Source: Eucalyptus grandis
Taxonomy: Eukaryota; Streptophyta; Magnoliopsida; Myrtales; Myrtaceae
Reading direction: 5' to 3'
NCBI RefSeq assembly: GCF_016545825.1
Contig: NC_052614.1
Span: 64,454,528-64,518,527, forward strand
Length of the DNA stretch: 64,000 nt
Part shown: piece by piece, positions 1 to 11,342 of the stretch
Layout: every line of letters begins with the position of its first letter
How positions within the stretch are numbered: position 1 is the stretch's first letter
The notes under the pieces: model-generated
Seen by the model: the letters and a program-made list of their open reading frames with translations, nothing else
Databases searched by the model: none
Told to the model about the DNA's origin: nothing
Made by a program: the position numbers and the translations under genes

Positions 1-3000
1 GCAACCCCGATGGCGGAGTCACGGCTTTAGACCTCTCACACATGGGTCTCCAGGGAAGGCTCTCTCCTTACCTTGGCAATCTTTCTCTCCTGGCTTCTCT
101 TGATCTCCGCAACAACGGTTTTTATGGCATGATTCTTATAGAAATTAGTCATTTACACCGCTTGAAAGAACTTATACTCGAATCAAACTAGTTCGAAGGG
201 AACATTCCTCCTATCTTAACCCAGTGCCAAAACCTCGAAGTCATGTCACTTGCGACGAACAAACTAACTGGTGGTATACCAAGAGAATTTGGCGCCTTCC
301 CTAAGTTGCAACAACTGAATCTTAGCTCGAACGACTTACGGGGTCAAATTCCAAGCTTCTTGGGCAACATATCCACATTGCGAGTCATTATACTGGCCAA
401 TGCTACTCTCACAGGTTCGATTCCTTCAGCACTTTTCAATAGATCACTCATGTGGGTCAATTTGACGGATAATTATCTCTCTGGAAGTCTTCCATCCGAT
501 CTTTGCTACCGCTGGCCTAACATTCAGATGCTTTCACTACGTCAAAATCAATTCGGCGGCCTGCTACCAGAGACGCTAACCCAATGCAAAGAGCTTATCA
601 TATTGTGGTTGTCATACAATCGTTTTCAGGGAAGCATTCCCAGAGATATAGGTAGCTTGCAAAAGCTGCAAAAGCTCTATATTTCTGTTAACAACTTGAC
701 TGGCACGATTCCTCGAACCATCGGTAACATGTCGAGCTTGCACGAGCTAGAAATAGCAGCTAACCGCATTGAAAAGGAGATTCCGAGTGAGATTGGCAGT
801 TTGGTCAATCTGCAAACACTGGACCTTGGGGAAAATTTGCTAATCCGCGAAGTGCCTCAAGAGGTTTTTAATATGTCTTCGCTCCAAAAGCTTGGTTTAA
901 ATGACAATTCCCTCTTTGGAAGCCTTCCCTCAGGTAAAGATCTAAGCCTTCCAAATTTGGAAGAACTATATCTAGGATGCAATGGCTTTGGCGGCAACAT
1001 CCCCCTGTATTTCTCGAATTTGTCGAACCTAATCACCTTCGATGTCGACGACAATCAACTCAGCGGACCCATACCTACAGATTTGGGCAACTTGAAGAAC
1101 CTCAAATTCGTTTATCTTGGGTCAAATCAGCTAACAGGAGAGACTTACGGTTCGGAGCTCAGTTTTCTCTCTGCTTTATCTAATTGTCCGTCACTGCGAT
1201 TCTTGTGTTTGGAAGGCAACCCACTTCGTGGCTCCATACCAGAATCTATCAAAAACTTCTCCAGTTCCCTACAAATTCTAAGTGCTCCGGATTGTCAAAT
1301 AAGAGGTCGTATTCCCGAGGAAATGGGTTTCTTGAAGAGATTGACTTTGCTAGTGTTGAGCAATAATGCTCTCGACGGCGACATCCCATCATCAATCAGA
1401 GGACTAGAAAGGCTACAAAGGCTGTATCTTGATAACAACCATCTCAAAGGACCGATCCCCAATGAGATATGCAACTTGACAGGTTTAGGAGAGTTGGTGC
1501 TCGAGCAAAATAGGATATCGGGATCAATCCCGAATTGCATTGAAAACCTTAGCAGCCTTCAAATGTTTCTCATAAGCTCGAATAACATGACATCGGTTAT
1601 ACCATTAAGTCTGTGGGGCCTTCAAGAACTTATCTTCCTCAATCTATCACACAATTCTTTCAATGGAGGACTACCACTTGAAATAGGGAAGATGAGAGCT
1701 ATAAAGAGCATCGATCTTTCTTGGAACCGACTTACTAGTGCCATACCAAGTTCCATCCAGGAGTTTGAGAGCCTTGCTTTGCTCAACTTGTCGAGGAACT
1801 CTTTTCAAGGATCGATACCTCAATCGATCGGCCATCTCAAAGGGTTGGATTTCCTCGATCTCTCCTACAATGAGTTATCAGGCACGATACCTGAGTCCTT
1901 GGAAGGACTTGCATTTCTACAAATTTTGAACTTGTCCTTTAATAAGCTATCGGGAGAGATTCCTAATGGTGGATCCTTTGGAAATTTCTCGGCTCTCTCT
2001 TTCATTGGGAATGAAGCACTTTGTGGAAATGCGATTTTTCAAGTCCCACGTTGCAAAGCAAATGGAATGAAATCATCAAGGGACAAGCGGTTCCATATAC
2101 TATACATTATTGTGCCAATTGTATCAGCTATACTTTTAGTCCTCGTCATTTGCTTGCTTAGAAAGCGTGGGAACACCAATAAAAAAGCTTCAATTTCGAT
2201 GGAGAACTTGCCTAGAATTGACCACCCGATGATATCATATCGGGAGCTTTGTGGCTACTAGCAACTTTAGCGAAAGCAATTTGCTCGGAGCAGGAAGCTT
2301 TAGCTCTGTATATAAGGGGACTCTGGCCAATGGGACAGACATCGCGATCAAAGTATTGAATCTCCATATCGAAGGCGCTCTGAAAAGTTTTGACGTAGAA
2401 TGCGATGCTTTCCGTATGATTCGGCACCGCAATCTCGTCAAGGTGATCAGCACCTGCACGAATGCCAATCTAAGAGCTCTGGTGTTGCAGTACGTGCCTT
2501 GTGGGAGCTTGGAGAAATGGCTGTACTCCAACAACTACAACTTGGATCTCCATCAGCGAGTGAAGATAATGGTCGACATCGCAATGGCAATCGAGTATCT
2601 CCACCATGGCCAACCAGAACCCATTGTGCACTGCGATCTAAAGCCTAGCAATATTCTTCTAAACGAGGACCTGGTCGCACAAGTTTGCGACTTTGGAATT
2701 GCCAAGATTTTGGCTGGGAACAAGCTTGAAACACAGACCCGAACTCTCGGCACGATTGGTTACATTGCTCCAGGTACATTTGTCGAACATTAGCTAATTC
2801 AAGCCTTTGATTGCCAATATAACGGTATAATGTAATAGAGATATATTAGCACTCGTATGCCTCTTGATCTAATTACTTATGTCCCAAGAAGAAATAGATC
2901 AATTGCCGATTTTCTTATGTCACTAGCTACGATGCTTGCAGAGTATGGTTTGGAAGGAAAAGTCTCAACAAAAGGAGATGTATACAGCTTTGGCATATTG

Positions 3001-3285
3001 TTGTTGGAAGTGATTACTGGGAAGAAGCCAACCAGTGAAATGTTCAATGTGGATATCAGCTTGAGGCAATGGGTAGGTGCAGCAATTCCAAAAAGAGTGC
3101 TTGACATTGTGGACAGCAAAATCCTTTGCATGAAACATGAAGATCCGATGCTTTCGAAATTCAAGTGCATAGTCTTATTGATACTAGAGTTAGGACTAGA
3201 ATGTTCAAAGGACTTGCCCGAGGAAAGAATGGACATGGAAACTGTCGTGGTTAAGCTCAACAAGATCAAGTTGTCACTTCCTTGA
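1..3285 (+). pseudogene. RLK1: LRR receptor-like kinase pseudogene, non-RD, LRR-XII type (5' end outside window)
   Basis: The reading frame opens at base 3 inside the LRR N-terminal cap and matches RLK3 (58205-61692) closely throughout. It encodes about two dozen plant-type LRRs (LxxLxLxxNxLxGxIP), a transmembrane segment near 2092-2160 and a Ser/Thr kinase domain. The kinase has HCDLKPSN (cysteine before the catalytic Asp, hence non-RD) and DFG as VCDFGIAK. One 168-bp GT-AG intron (2774-2941) splits the codon after GYIAP; exon 2 (2942-3285) begins EYGLEGKVS and ends with TGA. Two lesions are visible against RLK3: an in-frame TAG at 189-191 where RLK3 has CAG, and a 2-base deletion near 2250 (gctttgtggct against gctttgcttggct) that shifts frame just before the glycine-rich loop. 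An intact family member would be a plasma-membrane pattern-recognition receptor like FLS2, EFR or Xa21. A truncated receptor could start at ATG 243 but would lack the kinase. Assembly error at the two lesions is the main alternative. Confidence 0.88.
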
Positions 3286-3839
3286 CAAGAAAATAGGGCC
3301 GAGAGCAGCTCAAGAATTTGAACATAGTATTTCATATTTTGTACCTAGTAATTTCATTTCCATCGCATTGTGTACGACTCTACAAGATTGTTCCTAATCT
3401 TCTTTTAAGCTTTCTGAATTAAAGGAAAACAATTCAAAACGCGACTAGATGCGGTCGAGAGTCTAACTCATGTCCAATTTCAGAAGTTGTAGCAGTTGCC
3501 ATGTTCTCCAAGTAAAAACTTTGTTTGAGAGCTGGTAGATTTGCCAATGACAAACATTGTTTCCTTTTTTTTTTTTTTTTTGACAAGACAAACATTGTTT
3601 CCTTGAAGCTCAACGTTTTCTCGCGTCGTGGCAGGCATAGCCCATGAGCCTTGCGTGTCAAGTTGGGCGGGGCCAGGCCTTTCCAGCCCACATGCTAAGC
3701 ACAGGCCGGTACCGGTTTGGGCCAATGTCGTTTTAAAATTTTTCTTTTATTTTTACAAAAAAAATACTTATAATTTATTTTAATCCAACACAAGATTATT
3801 TTAACTTTTTCATATTGAAATTGTAAAGCGAAATCAAAC
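3286..3839 (+). other. RLK1 3' flank / probable 3' UTR
   Basis: No gene is visible. The stretch aligns with the sequence after RLK3 (61693-62230) and, for its first part, after RLK2 (45855-46215), so it is duplicated 3' flank. It contains a long T run near 3568-3582. The small antisense frames here are not conserved between copies. Confidence 0.6.
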
Positions 3840-3842
3840 TAA

Positions 3843-5562
3843 GGGTGTGTTTGTTTCACTGAAAGTGTTTTACCGGAAAGTGTTTTCCGGATTTTCAGCC
3901 GTTTGAATCTCTAAAACAGATTTGGTCAACGGAAATGACTTTTGGTCAATACAAATATCGCGTGTTATTTTAGGAAAACGAATTCCTCTGCGTGAGGAGA
4001 TGAAAACACTTTCCCTTTTCAATTTTTCTCTATCCTGTCACTTTTCCTTTCCAAATTTTTCTGAGGTACGCCGCTCTCACCCTTCGCTCTTTCCCTCATC
4101 TTTCTTCTTCGGCTCTTCTTCGACGACACGCATCTCCTTCGCCATTGGAGGTCCAGATCTTCTTCTTCATCATTGAAGGTCTGGCTCTTCTTCAACAACG
4201 CTCAACACGATTCCAGGTTCTTTCGCTTTTTCGACGCCGCAGTGGAGGGAGAGGTGCTTGGAGACGAAGGCCAGCCGGGGCTCCGCGACCTCGCCCTTCC
4301 GGTCGTTGCGGAAGGAGAGCTTGAGCTTGGCGAGGCCGTCGAGGAGCTTGCACGAGACCTTTTGGAGGAAGACGGAGCTGTCGCTGTCGTACTCGGAGGT
4401 GACCCGGAGGGCCGGCCGCTTTGGGAACGAGAAGAGGATCCGCGGCTCTTTGCGGGCGGCGGCGATGGCGGCTGCTCCGGGCCGGGAGGCGGAGGAGGCG
4501 GCGAGTATGGCGGGAGGAGGAGGCTAGGGATCGGAGGAGGGGGCGGCGAGGAGGACGGGTCGGCCATCGGTGTCGTCGGGCTAGAGAGAGAAAGAGAGAG
4601 AGGGAGTTCGGTGTGTGTACAGCCCATTTTTTTAATTTTTTATTTGGGTTTTATTTTTTGGTAATTTTGAGCGGAAAATGGATTTGATTTTTGGATGGTT
4701 GTGCGCGAGCCGGGGTTCAAATTTGGGGGATCGATTTTGCTGGAAAAGCCTAAAGGATTTGTTTCTTCTAAGATTTTTTTTTTTCTTTTTAGATGTATTT
4801 CTTTTATTTATTTTCCCAAATTTCTTGCCTCTTATTTAAAGAGAAGCACAACCTTTTGAAACATTCAAATCTATAATAAGAAAAGGAAAGAAAGAGATTT
4901 TAGCTTGCTAGTGCCCATTATATGGACAGATGGTGACGTTTTCCTCCTTTCTCTCTTTTTCTTTATTTTCGCTTCCTTTACTTCCTACTTAATATCACGA
5001 AAAAATATAAATTAATATAATGTTATATAAAAGATCTCAAATCAATATAATTATTATAAATTTATTATAAATTAAATTTTTATCACAAAGAACCTCTAAA
5101 CTAGTACATTTATAATGAATTTATCTTTCATTAATTTTTGTCAAATTAATTAATATTACGCATGACGAGGCGCATCCATTTAAAGAGAGCCAAATGCATT
5201 GAAGTTATTAATGATATCGTTTTTGACTTGCTCTTGTAACCGAAAATCATGTCCATTTTAAGGAAAAAAAATACGTGTATGAATTCAAGTTTCCTTTTCA
5301 TTTTGTAGGTTCAAATTCTAGATTTACTAAACTGATCGAGAAAAATCCGTTTATAAAGTAACATGGACTCAACAAATTAATTTGGAAGTAAGAGGCACAC
5401 TATTATCAATTGTTAGATCATTTTTCAAATGCGATCCAAACACCAGAAAATACTTTCAGTTACGTATCACCAAACAAAAGAAAACTAACCATTTTCTAGG
5501 AAAATTGTTTCCCAGAAAACATTTTCCAAAAACGTTACGTTTTCCGTGAAACAAACACACCC
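3843..5562. mobile_element. PIF/Harbinger-like non-autonomous element, 1720 bp, TAA target duplication
   Basis: The ends are inverted: GGGTGTGTTTGTTTCAC at the left, and GTGAAACAAACACACCC at the right. TAA directly flanks both sides (3840-3842 and 5563-5565). The paralogous flank of RLK3 near 62220-62250 reads straight through (caaactaattggaat), giving an empty site at the same position. A 3-bp TAA duplication with G-rich termini is typical of PIF/Harbinger and Tourist-like elements. I see no transposase, so the element is non-autonomous. It carries a captured host exon on the minus strand. Confidence 0.85.
4228..4567 (-). pseudogene. OEP37: Captured exon fragment resembling OEP37, chloroplast outer envelope pore protein
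   Basis: Read on the minus strand from the ATG at 4567, the sequence starts MADPSSSPPPPP and continues into a proline-rich stretch. After a frame change it encodes KRPALRVTSEYDSDSSVFLQ, then KVSCKLLDGLAKLKLSF and EPRLAFVSKHLSLH. That order (MADPS, poly-proline, then this beta-barrel start) is what I recall for plant OEP37, a channel protein of the plastid outer envelope. Only the first-exon part is present, the frame is broken in the proline tract, and it lies wholly inside the transposon at 3843-5562. It is therefore a transduplicated gene fragment. The identification rests on remembered family sequence, not a search. Confidence 0.65.
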
Positions 5563-5565
5563 TAA

Positions 5566-6214
5566 GTGGAATAGACAGTAGCTTGGCCTTAAAAAATAAA
5601 ATATAGTTATCATGCCCACATTAGATGCCTATACGGTCATCTTGATTCCCTATGCAAGTCATAATGGATAGTCACTATCATTTCAATTGCATGGAGAAAT
5701 AAAATATCGAAAGTCATTTTCTAATTGTTATAATTCTTTTTCAGAAGGCAGACATCAAATCATATCTTCTTATTCTTTCAATGATTAAAACAAACATTTA
5801 TTCAAAGGGCACTACGAAACAATGAAATATAATAGGCCTTTTCTTTTGTCTGTTATCTCTTTCTTTGGCCTGTTTTTCATTGTTCTCTTTCAAGTTTGAT
5901 TACATTAAAATATTAAAGTACTACGTAACTAAGGGCTAAAAAGGAAATCAAAAAGTGAGATAAAACCCATTTTTAACTTAAATATGTAGATGAAGGGCAT
6001 TTTTTCTTTTGATCGGCAGGAAAAAAAAAGTTATACAATACGAATATGAGGAAAAACTTATGATCATTTTTTTCCTTGAAGTACAAGTAGAATGATTTGA
6101 AGTCACCACTTCCAGTGAATTTTACAAGAAAATTTTTTTTCGAGTAGTATTACAACAAGATGGGATACCTAAACATCAATTCAATTTGGACATTTTCCTC
6201 CTCAAAAGATCTAC
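5566..6214. other. AT-rich non-coding RLK1 3' flank
   Basis: No gene is visible. It aligns with 62236-62805 behind RLK3 (for example the cctatatggtcatctt and aataggccttttcttttgtc segments). The homology stops near 6135, just before the next transposon. Confidence 0.6.
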
Positions 6215-6217
6215 TAA

Positions 6218-7174
6218 GGGCCTGTTTGTTAATGTTCTTTGTTTCTGTTTATGCACAAAATTTCTGTTTTTGTTCCGGGGAACAAAAAAAAAGAACAACG
6301 CGTTTGTTTGCGTTTTTGTTTCAAATCTATTTTTGTTCCCGGGAACACATTTGGAACAGAAACAAAAAACAAGAAAAATGTGTTTCTTGTTTCTGGAACA
6401 ATTTTTAAGAACAAATTTTCTCTCTCCTCTCTTTTTCTTCTCTTTTTTTCTTCTTTTCTTTTTCTTTTTTCTTTGGCTGGTCGCCGGCCTCGCCATGGCT
6501 GGCGACCGGCCGTCGAGGGCGACCTCGCCGGCGTCCGGCCCCCGGCGAGGCCGGCGTCGCCGGCCCTAGCGAGGCTCGGCCTTGCCTTGGGCAGGCGAGC
6601 TCGGGCTCGCCCAGATCCGGCGAGCCGAGCTCACCCAACCATCGGCGAGGCTCGCCCGGCTGGCGGTGGCTCGGCGAGGCCAAGCCTCGCCGGTGGGCGC
6701 GAGCTCGGGCTCACCGGATCAGGCGAGCCCGAGCTCGCCCGGCCAAGGCGAGGCCAAGCCTCGCGGGCATGGGGCAAGGCAGGCGAGCTCGGGCTCGCCG
6801 GATCGGGCGAGCCCGAGCTCACCCAACCACGGCGAGGCCAAGCCTCGCCCAACCACGGTGAGGCTCGGCCTCGCCGGCCGGCCAGCCTCGCCGTGGCTGG
6901 GCGAGCCGCCGGCCCTCGTCGGCCGGTCATAGGCCATGGCCGAGCCGGCGACCGGCCAAAAAGAAGAAAAAAAGAAAAATATTAAAAAATATTAAAAAAT
7001 TAAAAGAAACAAAAAAAGAACACAAATTTACCAAACGTGTTTCTTTTCATTTTTATTCCCGGAACAAGTTTACCAAACGCGTTTTTATTCAAAAATTGTT
7101 CCCGGAACATAAACACTTTTTTCTATTTCTGTTCTCTGGAACAATTTTTAAATAGAAATGTTACCAAACGCGCC
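6218..7174. mobile_element. MITE-like element with GC-rich core, TAA flanks
   Basis: The left end is GGGCCTGTTTGTTAATGTTCT. The right end, reverse-complemented, is GGCGCGTTTGGTAACATTTCT. TAA lies on both sides (6215-6217, 7175-7177). Inner AT-rich arms carry repeated 'gttccnggaac'-type motifs. They frame a core (about 6480-6950) of degenerate gcgagcc/ggctcgc units with very high GC. Open frames in the core on all six frames come from the base composition, not from protein coding. Confidence 0.7.
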
Positions 7175-7177
7175 TAA

Positions 7178-7680
7178 GTGATGGTTGCTCGTGATCACTT
7201 CGATCTTCTAACTATGAACCGTTGCCTTGTGTCATTAGTCTTTCACAAAGATTTAATTGATGGTGGGTTGTGTAGTGTGCCTCACCCTTGCGCAATCTGA
7301 CTTTTCAGTTTCAAGAGTGAAAGATGAAAATGATAAACAAATTGCAGTTTCTAAAAAAATCCGTCCCATGGTCTATGGCTTAGGGTCTTCCCTTTCATAG
7401 GTTGAGGTGAGCTATAATGATCTAAATGAGACGTTATGGGGAAATCAAATAATAACCTAGAGGTCAATTGACTAGAGAAAATCAAATTTATAGGTCTACT
7501 TGTTCAATTATACATGTAGAAGGGTGAGCATCCCTATATCGCCCTTTCATACCACAATTTCTTGGGTTTTGAAAACTAAAAAATCCGTTATCTGCATCAA
7601 GTGTAATTATCACATCATGTGACAATCAAGAAGTTGACTGCATCGAAGCCATTTGTTCGTGGCGGACTTGGTGCCTCCTC
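7178..7680. other. Intergenic, nothing recognised
   Basis: AT-rich unique-looking sequence without a coding frame, RNA gene or clear repeat. Confidence 0.5.
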
Positions 7681-8450
7681 GGGCCTATTTGGTAATATTC
7701 TAAACGGTGTGTAATTATATTCTTTCATTCCCTAAAATAAAATAAAAAAGAATAAAAATCTATTTGGTAAATTTTTTATTCTAGAGAACAAAAAATCATT
7801 GGGAATAAGTTTGGAACAGAATCAAGAAATAGAAAAAAAAAAAGTTGTTTATTGTTTTTGAGAATAATTCCAGAATTAAACCAATTTTTTTTTCCTTTTT
7901 CTCTTCTTCTTCCTCATTGCCAATCGCCGGCCACGGCGATGGTCGATGACTAGGCTAGGCGAGGTCCGATGATCTCGTTGGAGCTGTCGTGGCCGGCGAT
8001 CGGTGGGCGAGGTCCGTCGAGCTTGTTGAAGCCTCACTAGGCTGGGCAAGGCTGGCGAGGCTCAACCTCGCCCAGCCACCGGTGAGGCTTGGCCTCGCCA
8101 AGCCTTGCCGTGAGACTCAGCCTAGCCAGGCCAAGGTGAGGCCGGCTTCGCGCCGGTTGGGCGAGGTCGAGCTTTGCCAGTCTTGCTGATGGTCAGCTGG
8201 AGAGGAAGAAAAGAGATGGAAAAGGAAAAGAAAAAAGAAAAGAGAAAAAGAAAAATATAATAAAAGTACTAAAAAATTTAAAAAATTCTAATTCACAAAA
8301 AAATTTGAGATTTATCAAACACATTTCTATCTCGAGAATATAAATTTTACACATTTATCAAATGTATTCAAATGTTTAGAAACTCGTCAGGGAAAAATCA
8401 TTTTTATCAAAAATTATTCCCGAGAAAAAAATGGTTACCAAATGTACCCT
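7681..8450. mobile_element. Second MITE-like element with GC-rich core
   Basis: It begins GGGCCTATTTGGTAATATTCT and ends atggttaccaaatgtaccct, whose reverse complement AGGGTACATTTGGTAACCAT is a recognisable but imperfect inverted end. The inside repeats the architecture of 6218-7174: AT-rich arms with 'gagaataa/ttattcccgag' motifs around a GC-rich core at about 7920-8200. No clear target duplication was found, so the exact ends are provisional. Confidence 0.6.
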
Positions 8451-8499
8451 TAGGTGCCCGTCGCACATGACAAGTTGCCTAAAAATCACTTTCCATAAA

Positions 8500-9655
8500 G
8501 TGTGCAAGCTGCCATTCTTCTTAACCCTTGATAACTTTGTGTGCAAATATCCGCCCCATGTCAGATATTCTTAAGAGAGGGTTTGTTTAATATTGGATAG
8601 TCCAAGGTAGGAGTGTCAACAGTTCAATTGATATCCGACCCGAACTTAAACACTACATAATCGACCTGAGACCCAAATGGCATATAACCTGAGCGATCGG
8701 GTCAAATTTTGAAGTGTTTTTTTCTTCTTTTTTTGTGCAAAGGTTAAGTTAAACATGTTTTTCATAACCCTTTATGGGTCTACACATCACACACCTTCAA
8801 AGACCTTACATTCTAAAATGAATGCAGAACAAGGAACTTGCCACACCCATAAGAATGCCAAACTTAGTCCAGTCCGTCAACAAATTTAAGTACAAATTAA
8901 TTCAGCATTGTCCAAAGAAAAACAAACTTTCGAACAAAGACCACAAGGGGAAGAAATAAAGCAAAAGCAAACAATCAACATTTCCATCTCAATAACAAAC
9001 ATACTATCTTTGCTCAACTAATGTCATCCTGCAAAGTAAGAAATGAAGATGACAACAATCATTAAGTGCCTAATGCAAGATATGAAGAAGTAAATTCTCA
9101 ACTAAGGCACAATTCATCATTATTGTCTTTGTCCGTTTCACTCTTTTTCTCTTTTCACTTGTTCAATGAGCGCACTTAAAAGAAAAGCCAAATTGTTCCA
9201 AACAATACATACTAGCATTTAACGATAAGTAATTTCTGTAAGAATACATTTCACCAACTTGGTATCAAATTAAAACGCACTTCAGCAACTAATAAAACGT
9301 AAAAATCTTGCAATTGGCTGTAAAATTTATAGTTTTAATGATGTGCCTTACATGAACCCAAGCCCCCCAAAAATAGTATGGCGTGCTTCTCAATTCATCA
9401 AGTTGCAATAAATATCAAAATATGACAGTATATAAAGGTTTGAAGGCCGGAGCTCATTCTACTCATCCATTCTTGAAAACAAAAGAGCCATGTCTCTCTA
9501 GGCTTCAGGTACAACTTGATGACACTGCTTGGGAATTTTAATTGAAGTTTCAGCGAGTCAGGGCATTCTCTTTCGTGAGGAAACTATGCAACATCTCGTT
9601 AATAGAATTTCGAGATGTTCTCGTCAAAATCTTGACATAAGTATCCATTTGCTAC
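8500..9655. repeat. Duplicated non-coding segment, copy 1 (pair at 18338-19382)
   Basis: The segment aligns along its length with 18338-19382 with small indels. Shared landmarks are gccattcttcttnaccc, gagcgcacttaaaagaaaagcc, and near its end agtatataaaggtttga followed by ctcattctact and ccattcttgaaaacaaaagag. Copies precede dioxygenase copies A and B, so it marks an older tandem unit. It has no long reading frame. See the separate entry for the TATA-like site. Confidence 0.75.
9429..9512 (+). promoter_or_regulatory. TATA-like core promoter and possible tiny first exon (decayed)
   Basis: TATATAAAGG at about 9429 is followed about 30 bases later by ctcattctactcatcc, then by ATGTCTCTCTAGGCTTCAG and GTACAA. 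The second copy has the same TATATAAAGG at about 19162, but its ATG is changed to GGG. The order of TATA box, plausible start site, short ATG frame and GT donor looks like the 5' end of a gene. The frame is stopped by TAG here and has no start in the other copy. This is inference only. Confidence 0.35.
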
Positions 9656-9697
9656 ACAAAGTTAGCGCTGGTAGGCCAAATTTGGCCGAGAGGAGAA

Positions 9698-10564
9698 TAA
9701 CCAAAAAAGTCCTAAACCTATTGCAATTATATCAATTCAGTCCTAAACTTTTTTTTTGTCAATTTAGTCCTAAACATTTTACAATTGTGTCAATTCAATC
9801 CATCCGGCCAAAATTGGCCGGGGCGTGATGTGGGCCGGGCGGGGACAGCGCGGCGAACAATTTTTAATATATATATATATATATATATATTTGAATTTTT
9901 TTCTTTATTTTCCCTTCTTCTTCCTCGGCCGGCGAGGTCGCCGTGGCTTTGGCGAGCCTCGCCCGGCCATGGCGAGTCGAGCCTCGCCCGGATCCGGCGA
10001 GGCCGCCGTTGCCCGGCCAAGGCGAGGCTTGCCTTCGCCGGTGGCCGATGAGGGCGAGCCTCACCCGGTGGCTGCGAGGCCGCGGTCACCCCGCCAAGGT
10101 GAGGCTCGGCCTCGCCCGGCCATGGCGAGGTCGAGCCTCGCCGGATCTGGCGATGGCGGCCTCACCGTCAGGCGAGCTCACCTTCGCCGGTGGCCGGCGT
10201 GGGCGAGCCTTGCCCAACCATGGCGAAGGTGAGCCTCGCCCGGCGACGGCGGCCTTGCCGGCCCCGGCAAGGCGACCTCGCCGGCCCTTGCCCTGCGGCC
10301 GGCGAGTCGACCGGAGGAAGAAGAAGGGGGAAAAAGAAAAAATTCAAAAAATATTAAAAAATTCGAAAAAAAATATTAAAAAATTGTTCGCCAGACCAAC
10401 TGTCCCCGGCCGGCATCCACGTCAACGATGGCTGGCCAATTTTGGCTGGATGGATTGAATTGACACAATTGTAAAAGGTTTAAGACTAAATTGGCCAAAA
10501 AAAAAAAAAGTTGAGGGACTGAGTTGGCACAATTGCAATAGGTTTAGGACTTTTTTGGTAATTA
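9698..10564. mobile_element. Foldback / long-TIR element with GC-rich core
   Basis: About 125 bp at the left (ccaaaaaagtcctaaaccta through ccggccaaaattggcc) returns in reverse complement at the right (ttggctggatggattgaatt through aggacttttttggtaatt). Between the arms lie a (TA)n run at about 9868-9890 and a GC-rich core (9925-10310) of gcgaggc/gcctcgc-type units. Frames in the core are compositional. A degraded single arm of the same family follows at about 10570-10700. Confidence 0.8.
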
Positions 10565-11198
10565 TTTTTTAGGTTTTTTTGCCATATGGATTAAATTGAC
10601 ACAATTGCAAAAGCTTAGGACTGAATTAGCCAAAAAAAATTATCACTAAACTGGAATAATTGTAACATGTTTATGACTATTTTGGTAATTATTTTTAGGT
10701 TTTGGATTTTAATTGGTTCATGATTATTATCTTTTGCTGGTGGGAGAAAGAAAGACACTCAATATGCATTTTCTACTTAAGATCCATTTATGGATATTCT
10801 TAATTGTTCCTATTCTAATTCATGTCAAAATTATTTATCCATGTCTGAATATTCTTACACACACATATATATAGAATATACGTGATATATATCCTAAAAG
10901 CATATATTTCATCCCAAAATGTCCAACTCAAACAAATGGAAAAAAGGCTTTTTTATCTACTACCGATATTTAATCATTGGGGAAAACCCTAATGGCTACC
11001 CTTTCTATATGGGAAGGGAAATGGGAGTTCGAATCTCCACATTCTCAGAGAGGTTGGGGTGAGGATGATTAGTTTTGGGCGTGGATTTTGACTCCCCACG
11101 CTCTGTAAAGAGATATGATAAAATTCTAAAAGTGAGTTGAGAATTAAAGTAAAACTGAAAAAATAAAATAAAAAATGCTTCCGTTATACCTTCAATTA

Positions 11199-11267
<69 letters not shown>

Positions 11268-11342
11268 ATGATGTGATGTACGAGGTTCGAGGATGTGATT
11301 CATCGGCATATGAAAAGGACAAAGAATGCCTTTTATCAGCCA
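10565..11342. other. Intergenic with a decayed TE arm and microsatellites
   Basis: 10570-10700 repeats one arm of the preceding foldback family. 10780-10980 aligns with 46225-46440 and 30290-30420 (cattatgg-type upstream block ending in tcaaacaaatggaaaaagg), the 5' flank shared by several dioxygenase copies. A dinucleotide tract (AC)n at about 11202-11232 runs into (AT)n at 11233-11263. Confidence 0.6.

Noticed and set aside
4173..4664. 163-residue + strand frame, rich in Gly and Glu
   Set aside because: It is the antisense of the captured OEP37-like exon inside the transposon; the frame exists because of high GC.
6239..6985. 248-residue frame and overlapping frames on both strands
   Set aside because: Compositional frames through the GC-rich core of an inverted-repeat element, with repeated G-E-A-R-P type residues and no domain.
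9825..10458. Long frames of 135-171 residues
   Set aside because: Same reason: they run across the foldback arms and GC-rich core of a mobile element.
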